DNA from: Lachnospiraceae bacterium
GTDB taxonomy: Bacteria; Bacillota; Clostridia; Lachnospirales; Lachnospiraceae
Length of the DNA: 64,000 nucleotides
Direction: 5' to 3'
Assembly (NCBI GenBank): GCA_910574195.1
Contig: CAJTBF010000006.1
Span: forward strand, 1 to 64,000
Shown: piece after piece, positions 49,072 through 58,515 of the stretch
Numbering within the stretch: position 1 is the stretch's first letter
Layout: the number at the start of each line of letters is the position of its first letter
The notes under the pieces: generated by a model
Database searches by the model: none
What the model saw: the letters and a program-made list of their open reading frames with translations, nothing else
What the model was told of the DNA's origin: nothing
Position numbers and translations under genes: made by a program

Positions 49072-50890
49072 TTTGCAGGTCATAACAAAAGCCATTGCCT
49101 GTGCAAAAGACTTTACAAATGATGTCATTGAGGCAACGGTGATTGAGTATGTGTGTAAAAAGGCCGGAAAGCCATTTTCTTACCGGAATGCATTTTCCGG
49201 GTTGGAAAACGCGGCGAATCCGGACCTGTTGACTGCGTTGGAAGAAATGCATTTTCCGGTTGATATGGAATGTATCATTGAATTCTTTGAGGCGCTTCTG
49301 GAAAAAGAGAACGTCACAGAGAACGGGATTGTTTTTACCCCCAGATATATCGCGGATTATATCAATGACTGCGCATTAAAGGATATGGATGGAGAGCAGG
49401 TGAAATCTCTGGACCCTGGATGCGGGTGCGGTATCTTTCTGGTGTCGGCAGCAGAAAAACTAAAGCAAAAAAGTAAGCGAAATCTGGTGGAAATAGTAAA
49501 CGAGAGTATCTTTGGAATCGAGGTGGATGCGGATAATGCAAGAAGGTGTAAGATTGTACTGCATCTGTTTGTTGTTTTAAGCGGAGAAAGTAATGAAAAA
49601 TTAACTCCTCACATCTTTTGCGGAGACAGTTTAAAGACAGACTGGAGAGAGGTATTTCAGGTGGAGGGATTTGATTGTATCACAGGGAATCCCCCCTATG
49701 TGAACACGCATGATATGACAAAAGAAACCGCACAATTTCTAAAGGAGAACTTTCAGACAACCAAAACGGGCGTGTACAATATTTTTTATGCGTTTGTGGA
49801 ATACGGGATGGAATTTCTGAAAGATACAGGGGTATTAAGTTATATTGTCCCAAATAACTTTTTAACCATTAAGTCGGCCGCAGATCTGCGGAAGCTCCTG
49901 GCGGGCAGAAAATGGCTGGAAAAGATCATAGACTTTGCCGATAACATGGTATTTAAACCGGTGAGAACCTATAACTGTATTATCCAGCTCAGTAAAATGG
50001 AAAAAGAACAGTTTGCTTATGCTGTGATGGAGAAGACGGATCAGATTCCGGAACGCCTGCTTCGTCTCCAGCTGAATCAAATGCAGATCGGGAGATTGGA
50101 CCCCAACGGCTGGAATCTGGTGGACAGGCAGACTATGGCGAATATCCGGCGGATTGAGGGGCAGTCTCAGTGTATAAAAGAATTTGTGAGAACCGGGATT
50201 GCGACATTGCGGGATGAAATCTATACGGTGGCATTTGACGGAGAGTCCTATTATAAGGATGTAGAAGGTACAAGATATGCAGTGGAAAAGAATCTGGTAA
50301 AACGGCTCTATAAGATTCCGGATTTGAAGCAGTGCAAGGATTTAAGCGCTGCCTGCCGGTATATTATTTTTCCCTATCAAAAAGGAAAGAACGGTTTTGA
50401 AATTATTCCGGAGGAGGAATTGAAAAAGAAGAATCCGAAAACATACGCTTACTTACTTGCAAGGAAAGCGGAGCTGGACAAAAGGGATAAAGGGAAAGAC
50501 AATCCTGTGGCGTGGTATGCGTATGGAAGAACACAGGGACTGAATAAATACGGAAAAAAGCTGGTGTTTCCCACCTTTGCCAGCAAGCCGCGATTTACCA
50601 TGGTTGCCGATGAACTGGCGTTGTTTTGTAACGGATACGCCGTATTTGAAAATGACTTTCTGGATCTGGATATTTTGCAGAGAATTTTGAATTCAACGGT
50701 GATGCAGTATTATGTGCGTAATACCAGTTATGCGATTGAAGGGGGATACTACTGCTATCAGAAAAAATATATCGAGAAGTTTTCACTGCCAGTATTTTCA
50801 GAGGAAGAAAAAAAGCGGATGATGGAACTGGACGGGGAAGAACTGGATGGGTTCCTGGTGGAAAAATATGGATTGGATTTCGGTATGTGA
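49058..50890 (+). CDS. Orphan Eco57I/TaqI-like adenine DNA methyltransferase
   Basis: A 610-residue N6-adenine methyltransferase. SAM motif SLDPGCGCGIFLV is at about residues 117-129 and the catalytic GNPPYVNT at about 210; a target-recognition region fills residues 340-560 (FPYQKGKNGFEII, LVFPTFASKPRFTMV) in the manner of the TaqI/Eco57I class. There is no endonuclease motif in the first 90 residues and no restriction gene beside it, so it seems an orphan methyltransferase. AAGGGACGATTTGT precedes the ATG. It could protect DNA or act in regulation; its recognition site is unknown. Confidence 0.88.
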   Translation: MTDRNLQVITKAIACAKDFTNDVIEATVIEYVCKKAGKPFSYRNAFSGLENAANPDLLTALEEMHFPVDMECIIEFFEALLEKENVTENGIVFTPRYIADYINDCALKDMDGEQVKSLDPGCGCGIFLVSAAEKLKQKSKRNLVEIVNESIFGIEVDADNARRCKIVLHLFVVLSGESNEKLTPHIFCGDSLKTDWREVFQVEGFDCITGNPPYVNTHDMTKETAQFLKENFQTTKTGVYNIFYAFVEYGMEFLKDTGVLSYIVPNNFLTIKSAADLRKLLAGRKWLEKIIDFADNMVFKPVRTYNCIIQLSKMEKEQFAYAVMEKTDQIPERLLRLQLNQMQIGRLDPNGWNLVDRQTMANIRRIEGQSQCIKEFVRTGIATLRDEIYTVAFDGESYYKDVEGTRYAVEKNLVKRLYKIPDLKQCKDLSAACRYIIFPYQKGKNGFEIIPEEELKKKNPKTYAYLLARKAELDKRDKGKDNPVAWYAYGRTQGLNKYGKKLVFPTFASKPRFTMVADELALFCNGYAVFENDFLDLDILQRILNSTVMQYYVRNTSYAIEGGYYCYQKKYIEKFSLPVFSEEEKKRMMELDGEELDGFLVEKYGLDFGM

Positions 50891-50964
50891 TCCGTGAATA
50901 TCACAATGTAACCCCGAATACAACAATGTAATCCGAAAAAAGAAAAAATGCGCAGGAGTATGCT

Positions 50965-51792
50965 ATGAATGTTTCACATGAACTAATCGTTCCGGAAGCG
51001 GGCTTTCCTTTCAAACTGTTTCTCTTTGAGGGAAAGAAAGGTAATTATCGCAGGGAGAAACACTGGCACAGATCCGTTGAGATTTTTGCAGTGTGTGAAG
51101 GGGAACTGGAATTTTATATTGACGAGAGATTGTGGCACCTGGCGCCGGACGAGTTCATGATCGTCAACTCCAATGAAGTGCATTCCATAGACTCCCCTCT
51201 GCCGAATGAAACCATTGTGCTTCAGATTCCGGTCAGGATGTTCGAGGACTATTTCACAGGCGAACAGTTTGTGTGGTTTACCCATGAGCCGGGGAGACGG
51301 GATGAACGGTTCATGGAAATGTTGAAAGAACTATACCGTACATACGAAGAGAAAAAGTGTGGATACGATATGAAGATGCGAGGCATTTTTTATTATATCA
51401 TGTACGAACTGGTGAAAAATTACAGGCTTACAGAGGTAGATCAAAGGTTCGTGAGGAAGAATAAAAATCTGGGACGGCTTTCTCTGATTACGTCCTATAT
51501 GAAAGAGAACTATCAGTCAGAATTGAGTCTGGAGGAAGTGGCAGGAGTGTTCGGCTACTCACCGGCCTATCTGTCACGGATGTTCCAGAAGTATGCCGGG
51601 ATCACATTCAAGAATTATCTCCAGAGCATTCGGCTCGGTTACGTGATCAAAGAACTGGAAAATGGAAGATACAGCATCACAGAAATTGCGCTGCGAAACG
51701 GATTCTCAGGAAGTAAGGCGCTGGCGCGGGCATTTCGGAAGAAGTATGGGATGCTGCCCAGTGCATATCGGGCACAGATGGCAGAAAAGTAA
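50965..51792 (+). CDS. AraC-family regulator with cupin domain
   Basis: A 275-residue regulator: an N-terminal cupin-like sugar-binding part (KHWHRSVEIFAVCEGELEFY, residues about 30-50) and a C-terminal double HTH (LSLEEVAGVFGYSPAYLSRM, then ITEIALRNGFSGSKALARAF). It precedes the sugar operon by about 480 bases and is its likely regulator. Just upstream are two related sequences, CACAATGTAACCCCGAA and ACAATGTAATCCGAA (50905-50937), which may be self-control sites. ATG after CAGGAG. Confidence 0.92.
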   Translation: MNVSHELIVPEAGFPFKLFLFEGKKGNYRREKHWHRSVEIFAVCEGELEFYIDERLWHLAPDEFMIVNSNEVHSIDSPLPNETIVLQIPVRMFEDYFTGEQFVWFTHEPGRRDERFMEMLKELYRTYEEKKCGYDMKMRGIFYYIMYELVKNYRLTEVDQRFVRKNKNLGRLSLITSYMKENYQSELSLEEVAGVFGYSPAYLSRMFQKYAGITFKNYLQSIRLGYVIKELENGRYSITEIALRNGFSGSKALARAFRKKYGMLPSAYRAQMAEK

Positions 51793-51838
51793 GCATGAGA
51801 ATTTAGTCTTTTGTTCATAATGGCTTTAAATGTATACC

Positions 51839-51905
51839 TTGTCGGACAGCGGTAGCTGTCCGCCCGCCCGAAGGGCATTTAATACGGGATGTCCGAATGG
51901 GTATG
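51839..51905. repeat. Dispersed repeat A, copy 2
   Basis: Matches 26578-26644 (TTGTCGGACAG, then TGTCCGCCCGCCCGAAGG shared). It starts 46 bases after the AraC stop and is directly followed by element B. Confidence 0.8.
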
Positions 51906-52112
51906 CTTTGTTGAACAAAAAGCAGTCGTCCGTCAGGACAGAAATACTTGTCCACATCACCCCGCTTTCGCTTCGCAAAAAACGTAACAGACGCTAAACT
52001 CGAAAAAACCTCGTTAAGCGCTGACGTTTTTTGAGAGGTTCTGGTGCACAAGTATTTCTGCCCTGACTATTTTTTCGCAAAAATGTAAGATGTGTTCCGG
52101 TAAATTATATAA
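51906..52112. repeat. Dispersed repeat B, copy 2 (MITE-like)
   Basis: Second copy of 27775-27985. The 132-bp core is 51934-52065 with inverted ends CAGGACAGAAATACTTG and CAAGTATTTCTGCCCTG; a few changes make them less perfect than in copy 1. The flanks (TTGTTGAACAAAAAGCAG before, CTATTTTTTCGCAAAAATG after) are shared as well. Confidence 0.85.
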
Positions 52113-52207
52113 TACAGGACAAAAAATGGACATAAAAAGGCCAATTATTTGGTCGAAAATTCGGCATAGAGTTGATAAAATGACCTCAGAAGTAACAGAA
52201 AAAACAG

Positions 52208-52254
52208 CACATTCACGTAACAGTGAGGCCGAAGGCTGAACGGCTGCGAATGTG
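52208..52254. repeat. 31-bp palindrome family, copy 3, in a larger hairpin
   Basis: GTAACAGTGAGGCCGAAGGC and TGAACGGCTGC (52217-52247) matches the palindromes at 15034 and 18528 in the left arm and the centre. Here outer CACATTC/GAATGTG enclose it. It ends 22 bases before the DUF4867 gene and could be a leader hairpin for the sugar operon. Confidence 0.55.
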
Positions 52255-52275
52255 GAAAGGAGAAGAGGCCGGGAT

Positions 52276-52890
52276 ATGAAAATACAGGAATTGACAGACG
52301 TATCTTTTGGCAGATACGGGAAAGTAGTGAACGGGATTTCTTTTGATAAGATCCTGAAAGAAATGGAACACACCCCGTTGCCGAAGGATGTTGTTTATGT
52401 ACCATCCGTGGAGACGCTGGAGGCGCTGCCGGAGGCTGCGGAGGTGTGCAGAAAGGGATTCGGCGGGCTGCCGGTGCAGATCGGTTATTGCAACGGGGAT
52501 AACCACAGGTTAAATGCAGTGGAATATCATAGGAGCTCGGAGATTGATGTGGCGGTTACGGATCTGATTTTGCTTCTGGGAAGCCAGCAGGACATCGAAG
52601 AGGACGGAATCTATGATACTTCTAAAATAGAAGCCTATCGTGTTCCCGCAGGGACAGCGGTAGAGCTTTATGCAACCACACTGCACTATGCTCCCTGCAC
52701 GGCAGTAAAAGGCGGCTTCCGATGTGTGGTTGTGCTGCCGAAGGGCACGAATGAACCTCTTACATTTGAACCTGCAAAAGGCGGAGAGGATCGTCTGCTT
52801 ACCGCGGTGAATAAATGGATGATCGCCCATGAGGAAGCGCAGATTGAAGGCACATACTGTGGGCTAAAGGGAGAGAATAGCAGCGTATAA
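52276..52890 (+). CDS. DUF4867 protein, cupin-like
   Basis: A 204-residue cytoplasmic protein of the DUF4867 family, found with sugar isomerase and kinase genes. It shows YHRSSEIDVAVTDLILLLGS and YRVPAGTAVELYATTLHYAP, a pattern like a cupin barrel with possible metal ligands in the His/Glu residues. It may act as a sugar epimerase/isomerase accessory, but no activity is established as far as I know. First gene of the operon; ATG at 52276 behind GGAGAAGAGGCCGGG. Confidence 0.8.
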   Translation: MKIQELTDVSFGRYGKVVNGISFDKILKEMEHTPLPKDVVYVPSVETLEALPEAAEVCRKGFGGLPVQIGYCNGDNHRLNAVEYHRSSEIDVAVTDLILLLGSQQDIEEDGIYDTSKIEAYRVPAGTAVELYATTLHYAPCTAVKGGFRCVVVLPKGTNEPLTFEPAKGGEDRLLTAVNKWMIAHEEAQIEGTYCGLKGENSSV

Positions 52891-52955
52891 AACAAAGGAA
52901 ACAAATGCGGAAAAAGAGTCAGAAAGAAAAAAGTCAGAAAGAGAGGAAGAAAAGA

Positions 52956-54440
52956 ATGAAGAATATGCCGGAATTAAAAATCGGAGTGGTTGCGGTGAGC
53001 AGAGACTGTTTTCCGGAAAGTCTGTCCGTGAACAGAAGAAAAGCGTTGATGGATGCTTACACGAAAAAATATGGCAAGGGAACGGTATATGAATGTCCGG
53101 TCTGTATCGTCGAGAGCGAGATCCATATGGTACAGGCGCTGGAAGACATCAAACAAGCGGGATGCAATGCGCTGGTGGTATATTTGGGAAATTTTGGACC
53201 GGAGATCTCTGAGACATTGCTTGCGAAGCATTTTGACGGCCCCAAAATGTTTGCTGCGGCGGCGGAAGAGACACAGGACAATCTGACGCAGGGGCGGGGA
53301 GATGCATACTGCGGTATGCTGAACGCAAGCTACAACCTGAAACTGCGCAATGTGAAAGCCTACATACCGGAGTATCCGGTGGGAACGGCAGAAGAGTGCG
53401 CCGACATGATCCACGAGTTCGAGCCGGTTGCAAAGGCCGTCATCGGTTTGCAGGATTTAAAGATCATCAGTTTTGGACCGCGCCCGCTGAACTTTCTCGC
53501 ATGCAACGCGCCGATCCAACAGCTTTACAATTTAGGAGTTGAGATCGAGGAGAACTCGGAGCTTGATCTTTTTGAAGCATATAACAAACACGAAGGGGAT
53601 GAGAGAATTCCGGAGATCGTAAAAGAGATGGAAGCAGAACTTGGGGCAGGCAACAAGAAACCGGAGATTCTTACAAAGCTGGCCCAGTACGAAATCACGC
53701 TGAAAGACTGGGTGGAAGAGCATCGCGGCTACAGAAAATATGTTGCCATTGCAGGAAAATGCTGGCCCGCATTTCAGACCCAGTTCGGTTTTGTTCCGTG
53801 CTATGTGAACAGCCGTCTCACCGGGCAGGGCATTCCGGTTTCCTGTGAAGTAGATATCTACGGCGCGCTGAGCGAGTTCATCGGAACCGTGGTGAGCGGG
53901 GATGCCGTAACGCTTCTTGATATCAACAACACGGTACCGGCAGACATGTACAAAGAAAGCATAGAAGGAAAGTTTTCCTATACGCAGAAAGACACCTTTA
54001 TGGGCTTCCATTGCGGAAACACGGCGGCGGGCAAGTTATCTTTCTGTGAGATGAAGTATCAGATGATTATGGCCAGAACACTTCCGGAAGAGGTGACACA
54101 GGGAACGCTGGAGGGAGACATCAAACCGGGCGATATCACTTTCTACCGCCTGCAGAGCACATCCGACAACAAACTGCGCGCATATGTAGCGCAGGGCGAG
54201 GTTCTTCCGGTTGCGACAAAATCATTTGGCTCAATCGGTGTGTTTGCGATTCCGGAGATGGGAAGATTTTACCGTCACGTGCTGATCGAGAAAAATTATC
54301 CGCACCACGGCGCGGTTGCGTTCGGACATTTCGGGAAAGCGCTCTTTGAAGTATTCAAATACATCGGAGTTCCGGTTACGGAGATCGGGTATAATCAGCC
54401 CAGAGGCGTGCGGTATCCGACGGAAAATCCATGGGCATAA
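52956..54440 (+). CDS. L-fucose/L-arabinose isomerase family protein
   Basis: A 494-residue sugar isomerase of the FucI/AraA fold, converting an aldose into a ketose with a metal ion. Visible are GRGDAYCGMLNASYNLKL, the metal-site region ISCEVDIYGALSEFIGTVVS-like (VSCEVDIYGALSEFIGT with Glu) and the final HHGAVAFGHFGKALFEVF (His). The C-terminal kinase neighbour is a xylulokinase, so the product ketose is probably D-xylulose, D-ribulose or L-ribulose. Start uncertain: ATG 52956 (site AGAGGAAG) is chosen, but ATG 52905, with AAAGG, would add a very basic 17-residue head. Confidence 0.88.
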   Translation: MKNMPELKIGVVAVSRDCFPESLSVNRRKALMDAYTKKYGKGTVYECPVCIVESEIHMVQALEDIKQAGCNALVVYLGNFGPEISETLLAKHFDGPKMFAAAAEETQDNLTQGRGDAYCGMLNASYNLKLRNVKAYIPEYPVGTAEECADMIHEFEPVAKAVIGLQDLKIISFGPRPLNFLACNAPIQQLYNLGVEIEENSELDLFEAYNKHEGDERIPEIVKEMEAELGAGNKKPEILTKLAQYEITLKDWVEEHRGYRKYVAIAGKCWPAFQTQFGFVPCYVNSRLTGQGIPVSCEVDIYGALSEFIGTVVSGDAVTLLDINNTVPADMYKESIEGKFSYTQKDTFMGFHCGNTAAGKLSFCEMKYQMIMARTLPEEVTQGTLEGDIKPGDITFYRLQSTSDNKLRAYVAQGEVLPVATKSFGSIGVFAIPEMGRFYRHVLIEKNYPHHGAVAFGHFGKALFEVFKYIGVPVTEIGYNQPRGVRYPTENPWA

Positions 54441-54467
54441 GAAGCAAATAAAAACGGAGGAAGGAAG

Positions 54468-55925
54468 ATGTATTTTATCGGAATAGACCTGGGTACATCC
54501 GCGGTCAAGCTGTTGTTGATGGATGAGAAGGGGAAGATACATCGCATCGTTTCGAAAGAATATCCTTTGTACTTCCCGCATCCGGGCTGGTCGGAACAGT
54601 CTCCAAAGGACTGGTTTGCGCAGAGCATCGCGGGGATGAAAGAGTTGACGGAGGGGTGTGACAAATCTCAGATCGGCGGGATTGGTTTTGGCGGACAGAT
54701 GCACGGTCTGGTGGCATTGGATGCGCATGACGAGGTAATTCGCCCGGCGATCCTCTGGAATGACGGGCGCACCGGAAAACAGGTTGCGTATCTGAATCAG
54801 GTCATAGGAAAGAAAAAGCTGTCTCAATATACCGCTAATATAGCATTCGCAGGATTCACGGCACCGAAGATTCTCTGGATGAAAGAAAATGAGCCGGATC
54901 AGTTTGCGCGAATTCGTAAGATCATGCTGCCGAAGGATTACCTTGCGTACCGACTGTCGGGTTCGTTCTGCACGGATTATTCCGACGCATCCGGTATGCT
55001 GCTTCTGGATGTGGAGCATAAATGCTGGTCCCGGGAAATGATCGAGATCTGCGGTATCACACAGGAGATGCTTCCCCATTTATACGAGAGTTGGGAAGCG
55101 GTGGGCACATTGAAGCCGGAGATCGCGAAAGAACTGGGATTTCCGGAGAATGTCAAAATCATTGCGGGCGCCGGGGACAATGCCGCGGCCGCTGTCGGTA
55201 CGGGCACCGTAGGCGACGGGGGCTGCAATCTCTCTCTTGGCACCTCAGGTACGCTTTTTATTTCCAGCCAGAAATTCGGTGTGGATGAGAACAATGCGCT
55301 GCATTCTTTTGCCCATGCAGACGGAAATTATCATCTGATGGGATGTATGCTCAGTGCGGCTTCCTGCAACAAGTGGTGGATGGATGAGATTCTAAGGACC
55401 ACGGATTATGCGGGGGAGCAGGAGAAGATACAGAAGCTTGGTGAGAACAGAGTCTTCTATCTTCCGTATCTGATGGGGGAGCGTTCCCCCCATAATGATC
55501 CGGATGCAAGAGCTGCGTTTCTGGGAATGAGCATGGATACGACAAGGGCGGAGATGACGCTGGCCGTTTTGGAAGGTGTGGCATTCGGGCTGCGGGATTC
55601 CCTGGAAGTGGCAAGAAAACTGGGTGTTTCCCCCAGGCGGACGAAGATCTGCGGCGGCGGAGCGAAAAGCCCCTTGTGGCGTAAAATCATCGCCAATGTG
55701 ATGCATATGAAAGTGGATATCATTGAGAGCGAGGAAGGGCCGGGCTATGGCGCGGCGATTCTGGCGGCCGTGGGCTGCGGGATATTTTCATCGGTTGAGG
55801 AAGCGGCGGCGAATCTGGTTAAAGTGACTGCCACAGAAGAGCCGGATGAAGAACTGGTGGAAAAATACGAGGAGAGATATCAGAAGTTCAGAAGATATTA
55901 TCCATTGCTGAAAGGAAATTTTTAA
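54468..55925 (+). CDS. xylB: Xylulokinase (FGGY family)
   Basis: A 485-residue FGGY-type carbohydrate kinase, closest in motif to xylulokinase: IDLGTSAVKLLLMDEKG (phosphate 1), GFGGQMHGLVALD (substrate loop), GAGDNAAAAVGTGTVGDGGC and SLGTSGTLF (phosphate 2), and CGGGAKSPLWRKI (adenosine). It phosphorylates D-xylulose to D-xylulose 5-phosphate. ACGGAGGAAGGAAG precedes the ATG, 27 bases after the isomerase stop, so the operon is DUF4867-isomerase-xylB. Ketose specificity might differ. Confidence 0.92.
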   Translation: MYFIGIDLGTSAVKLLLMDEKGKIHRIVSKEYPLYFPHPGWSEQSPKDWFAQSIAGMKELTEGCDKSQIGGIGFGGQMHGLVALDAHDEVIRPAILWNDGRTGKQVAYLNQVIGKKKLSQYTANIAFAGFTAPKILWMKENEPDQFARIRKIMLPKDYLAYRLSGSFCTDYSDASGMLLLDVEHKCWSREMIEICGITQEMLPHLYESWEAVGTLKPEIAKELGFPENVKIIAGAGDNAAAAVGTGTVGDGGCNLSLGTSGTLFISSQKFGVDENNALHSFAHADGNYHLMGCMLSAASCNKWWMDEILRTTDYAGEQEKIQKLGENRVFYLPYLMGERSPHNDPDARAAFLGMSMDTTRAEMTLAVLEGVAFGLRDSLEVARKLGVSPRRTKICGGGAKSPLWRKIIANVMHMKVDIIESEEGPGYGAAILAAVGCGIFSSVEEAAANLVKVTATEEPDEELVEKYEERYQKFRRYYPLLKGNF

Positions 55926-55971
55926 ATGGATTTTTCGGGGTGGACAGATTTTGAAAAAGGGGCGGTAAAAT

Positions 55972-56418
55972 ATGATTCATGCGGCGATCGTGGAAGATGA
56001 GAAGTCCTATCAGGAACAACTGAAACGGTATATTCGGAAATATGAAGCGGAGAGCGGCCAGAAGGTTCATCTGCGTGTTTTCAATGACGGAGATGAGATT
56101 ATTGATCATTATGCAGGAAATTATGATATTATTTTTCTGGATATTGAGATGCGCCGCATGAATGGAATGGAAGCGGCCCGCAGGATCCGGAAGCTGGACG
56201 CGGATGTCATATTGATCTTTATTACCAATATGGCACAGTATGCCATACAGGGATATGAGGTGCAGGCGTTGGACTACGTGGTGAAGCCGATCCGATATTT
56301 TGCATTTACCCAGGAGATGGAAAAGGCGGTAAAGAAGATTCAAAAAAAGGAGACGCACTATCTCTCCATCCAGCAGGAACGCAGTTTGAACAGTATCAGC
56401 TTTCTAAAAGTAATATAG
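55972..56418 (+). pseudogene. LytTR-type response regulator, truncated
   Basis: ATG 55972 (site GGGGCGG) starts an intact receiver domain: VEDEKSYQEQ, phospho-Asp57 in IIFLDIEMRRMNGMEAARRI and DYVVKPI. After KKETHYLSIQQ, the beginning of a LytTR DNA-binding domain, the frame passes into unrelated sequence and stops at 56418. Family members are about 240 residues; this one is 148. The missing piece was removed together with the front half of the adjoining kinase gene. Confidence 0.85.
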
Positions 56419-57002
56419 AACTTCTGAACCGCAAGTACCATGATCTGAAACACCAGATCGCTGTAATCCGCGCGGAGAGTGATGAAGACAAGCGGGAAAG
56501 TTATCTGGAAGAGATAGAGACGGGACTTAAGCTGTACGAAGCGCAGAGTAAAACAGGAAATAAAGTGCTTGATACGATCCTGACCGGAAAAAATATGCAG
56601 TGCGCGCAGGAAAATATCAATTTTACCTGTGTGGCCGACGGGAAGCTGCTCGATTTTATGAACGTGATGGATCTGTGCGCAGTCTTTGGAAATGCCCTCG
56701 ATAATGCAATTGAAAGTTGTAAGAAGATGAAAGACCCTGAAAAGCGGATCATACGGGCGGCAGTGTACGCACAGAATCAGTTTGTGATCATTCGGTTTGA
56801 AAATTATTTTGAGGGCAGTTTGAAGACAGAAGAGCAGGATGGTATCCGCCTGCCGCTCACGACAAAGCGGGAAAAAGAATATCATGGATTTGAGATCAGA
56901 AGTATCCGCGCCGCGGCCGAAAAATATGGCGGAACTATGACGGTAGGGACGGAAGGGAACTGGTTCTATTTGCGGGTGATGTTTCCACAGAAAGTAAAAT
57001 AA
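56372..57002 (+). pseudogene. GHKL sensor kinase, C-terminal half
   Basis: In a different frame from the truncated regulator, sequence from about 56372 reads EQYQLSKSNIELLNRKYHDL and KHQIAVIRAESDEDKRESYL, the phospho-acceptor region of GHKL-type kinases (AgrC/VirS class), then the N box FGNALDNAIESCKKM and FEIRSIRAAAEKYGGTM to a TAA at 57000. The N-terminal membrane sensor is absent and no good start exists. Together with the regulator fragment this is one deletion scar of an agr-like pair. Confidence 0.85.
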
Positions 57003-57016
57003 AGCTATAAACAAAG

Positions 57017-57064
57017 AAAACCTTTATTCAATTCAGACAAAAAGGAATTGGATAGAGGTTTTTC
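57017..57064 (+). terminator. Terminator after the kinase fragment
   Basis: AAAACCTTTATTCAATTC and GAATTGGATAGAGGTTTTTC pair imperfectly, with a T run at the end. Between it and 57240 no gene is visible. Confidence 0.7.
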
Positions 57065-57240
57065 ATTTGGAGATCGAGGAAACGTTTAGAATATATAATA
57101 AACGAAAGATATGAAAAACATAATTGGGAAAAATAGCAGAATATGACGCGGTAAATACAGAATTCGCCAAAATAGAACAAATCAGGTGGCAAGAATGATA
57201 CATTAGTATTATCAAAAACAGAGAAAGGGGGAGAATGAAA

Positions 57241-57969
57241 TGGATGTGCGGATGCGGTTCTCTGGATCGGACAACCGGGAGGCCGTGGAACCTATTCAAT
57301 TGTAAGTGTGCCGACCGGAGAAGAAGAGGAATTGCCGGCAAATGAAGGTCAGATGATAAGGGCCGGGGAAGAGTCCTATACCGGAAATGTAGCGCTCTGG
57401 TCCCTTACTCCCGGCAGTACGTACAATGCATATGTTATGACTACGGATGAAAATGGAAATTTTAAGCAGGCAGAGATGACGAGCTGTGGACTTAACGGGT
57501 ATCCCTTGAAAGGAGAAGGAAGATATAAGGCGCGTATTGCCTGTAACCTGTGGTCGAAAGATGGAACAGGAAGATATGATTGCGGGAATCCCAAAAAGCG
57601 ATATGCAGATCATCCCTATTTCACGCAGGATGGAAAAGACGGAGATCAGGAAGCAAGGCAATATATCGCAAATATGAGGGATGGAAGTGTGGCGGGATTC
57701 AAGTATTTTGATCTGAGCCAGACTTCGGAAATAACTATTTTTGTAAGAGGAGACGCAAAAGGAATTATTTCGATATGCGGAGGTATAAAAGAGAGAAAGC
57801 GGTTTGCTGAGATTATCGTTGATTGTCGGGATGGAGGATGGGAATCATATAGCATTAGGATAAGGAGCCGGGAAAAAAAGAGGCGCTCTATTTCAAATTT
57901 AGTGGAACGGGAAAAATGGATTTTAAGGAATTTACTCTGAGGAAAATAGAGAGAGAACCAGAAATGTAA
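57241..57969 (+). pseudogene. Fused glycosidase remnant: GH3 piece + linker domain + GH43 C terminus
   Basis: A frame open from about 57253 reads ADAVLWIGQPGGRGTYSIV, a GH3 C-terminal motif, then a domain like fibronectin III (VALWSLTPGSTYNAYVMTTD), then NGYPLKGEGRYKARIACNLW, GRYDCGNPKKRYADHPYFTQ and ARQYIANMRDGSVAGFKYFD, which is the C-terminal region of GH43 enzymes (beta-xylosidase/arabinosidase type). Near 57880, in a run of seven A, the frame is lost; the next frame restores ALYFKFSGTGKMDFKEFTLR to a TAA at 57969. GAGAAAGGGGGAG and ATG at 57237 precede it in another frame. It is a chimera of three genes, without catalytic domains. Confidence 0.8.
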
Positions 57970-58152
57970 CTTACCGGTCGCGCTTGCTATTCTCGCTTTG
58001 TCGGCGTGGGAAGCAGCCGTGAACAGACACCGAAAAACGAAAAGAAAACAGCGGGAACTACAGCAGCGGATGTTGTGGCAATGCTGATAAACTGTGCAAT
58101 TTCATTTTGGGTATTTTTCCCGATCATGAAATGGATATTTAAAAAAGAATAA
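57970..58152 (+). pseudogene. Possible membrane protein tail
   Basis: Two overlapping frames look protein-like: VALAILALSAWEAAVNRHRK and then, after a shift, TAADVVAMLINCAISFWVFF with PIMKWIFKKE to a TAA at 58150. It may be what is left of a small membrane protein. The rest of the gap, to 58600, holds a terminator-like hairpin and paired repeats but no gene. Confidence 0.3.
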
Positions 58153-58323
58153 AAAAGGGGTTGCTGCAAAAGCGGTTCAGGAGGAATACTCGCCGGAGCA
58201 GCAGTTCTTTTTTTATGCCAGATCTTATTGAATATTTGTAATTCAATAACCTCGAAAAAACTGAAGTTGATTTTTTGTTGAACAATTTCGAAAAAATCGT
58301 TATAATAATCTTGTTTTAGCATA

Positions 58324-58380
58324 GTTCCATTATAACATGGAACGGAGAAAAGATGGTTGTCGTTAGCCGTCTTTTTTCTT
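58324..58380. terminator. Palindrome and bidirectional terminator-like hairpin
   Basis: GTTCCAT-TATAAC-ATGGAAC (58324-58343) is followed by a hairpin AAAGATGG/CCGTCTTT-type with A run before and T run after (58346-58380), so it could stop transcription from both sides. Confidence 0.5.
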
Positions 58381-58515
58381 TTTATATGGATAAATTTCAA
58401 GGGCAGATGTGGTCTGCATGGACTACACCTGCCCCTGTGTAGAGCTATCATTTCCCGACTATCCCATTTATTCTCCTGTGTGAATAACCCACCACCCCTA
58501 AATTTGTCTAAAACA

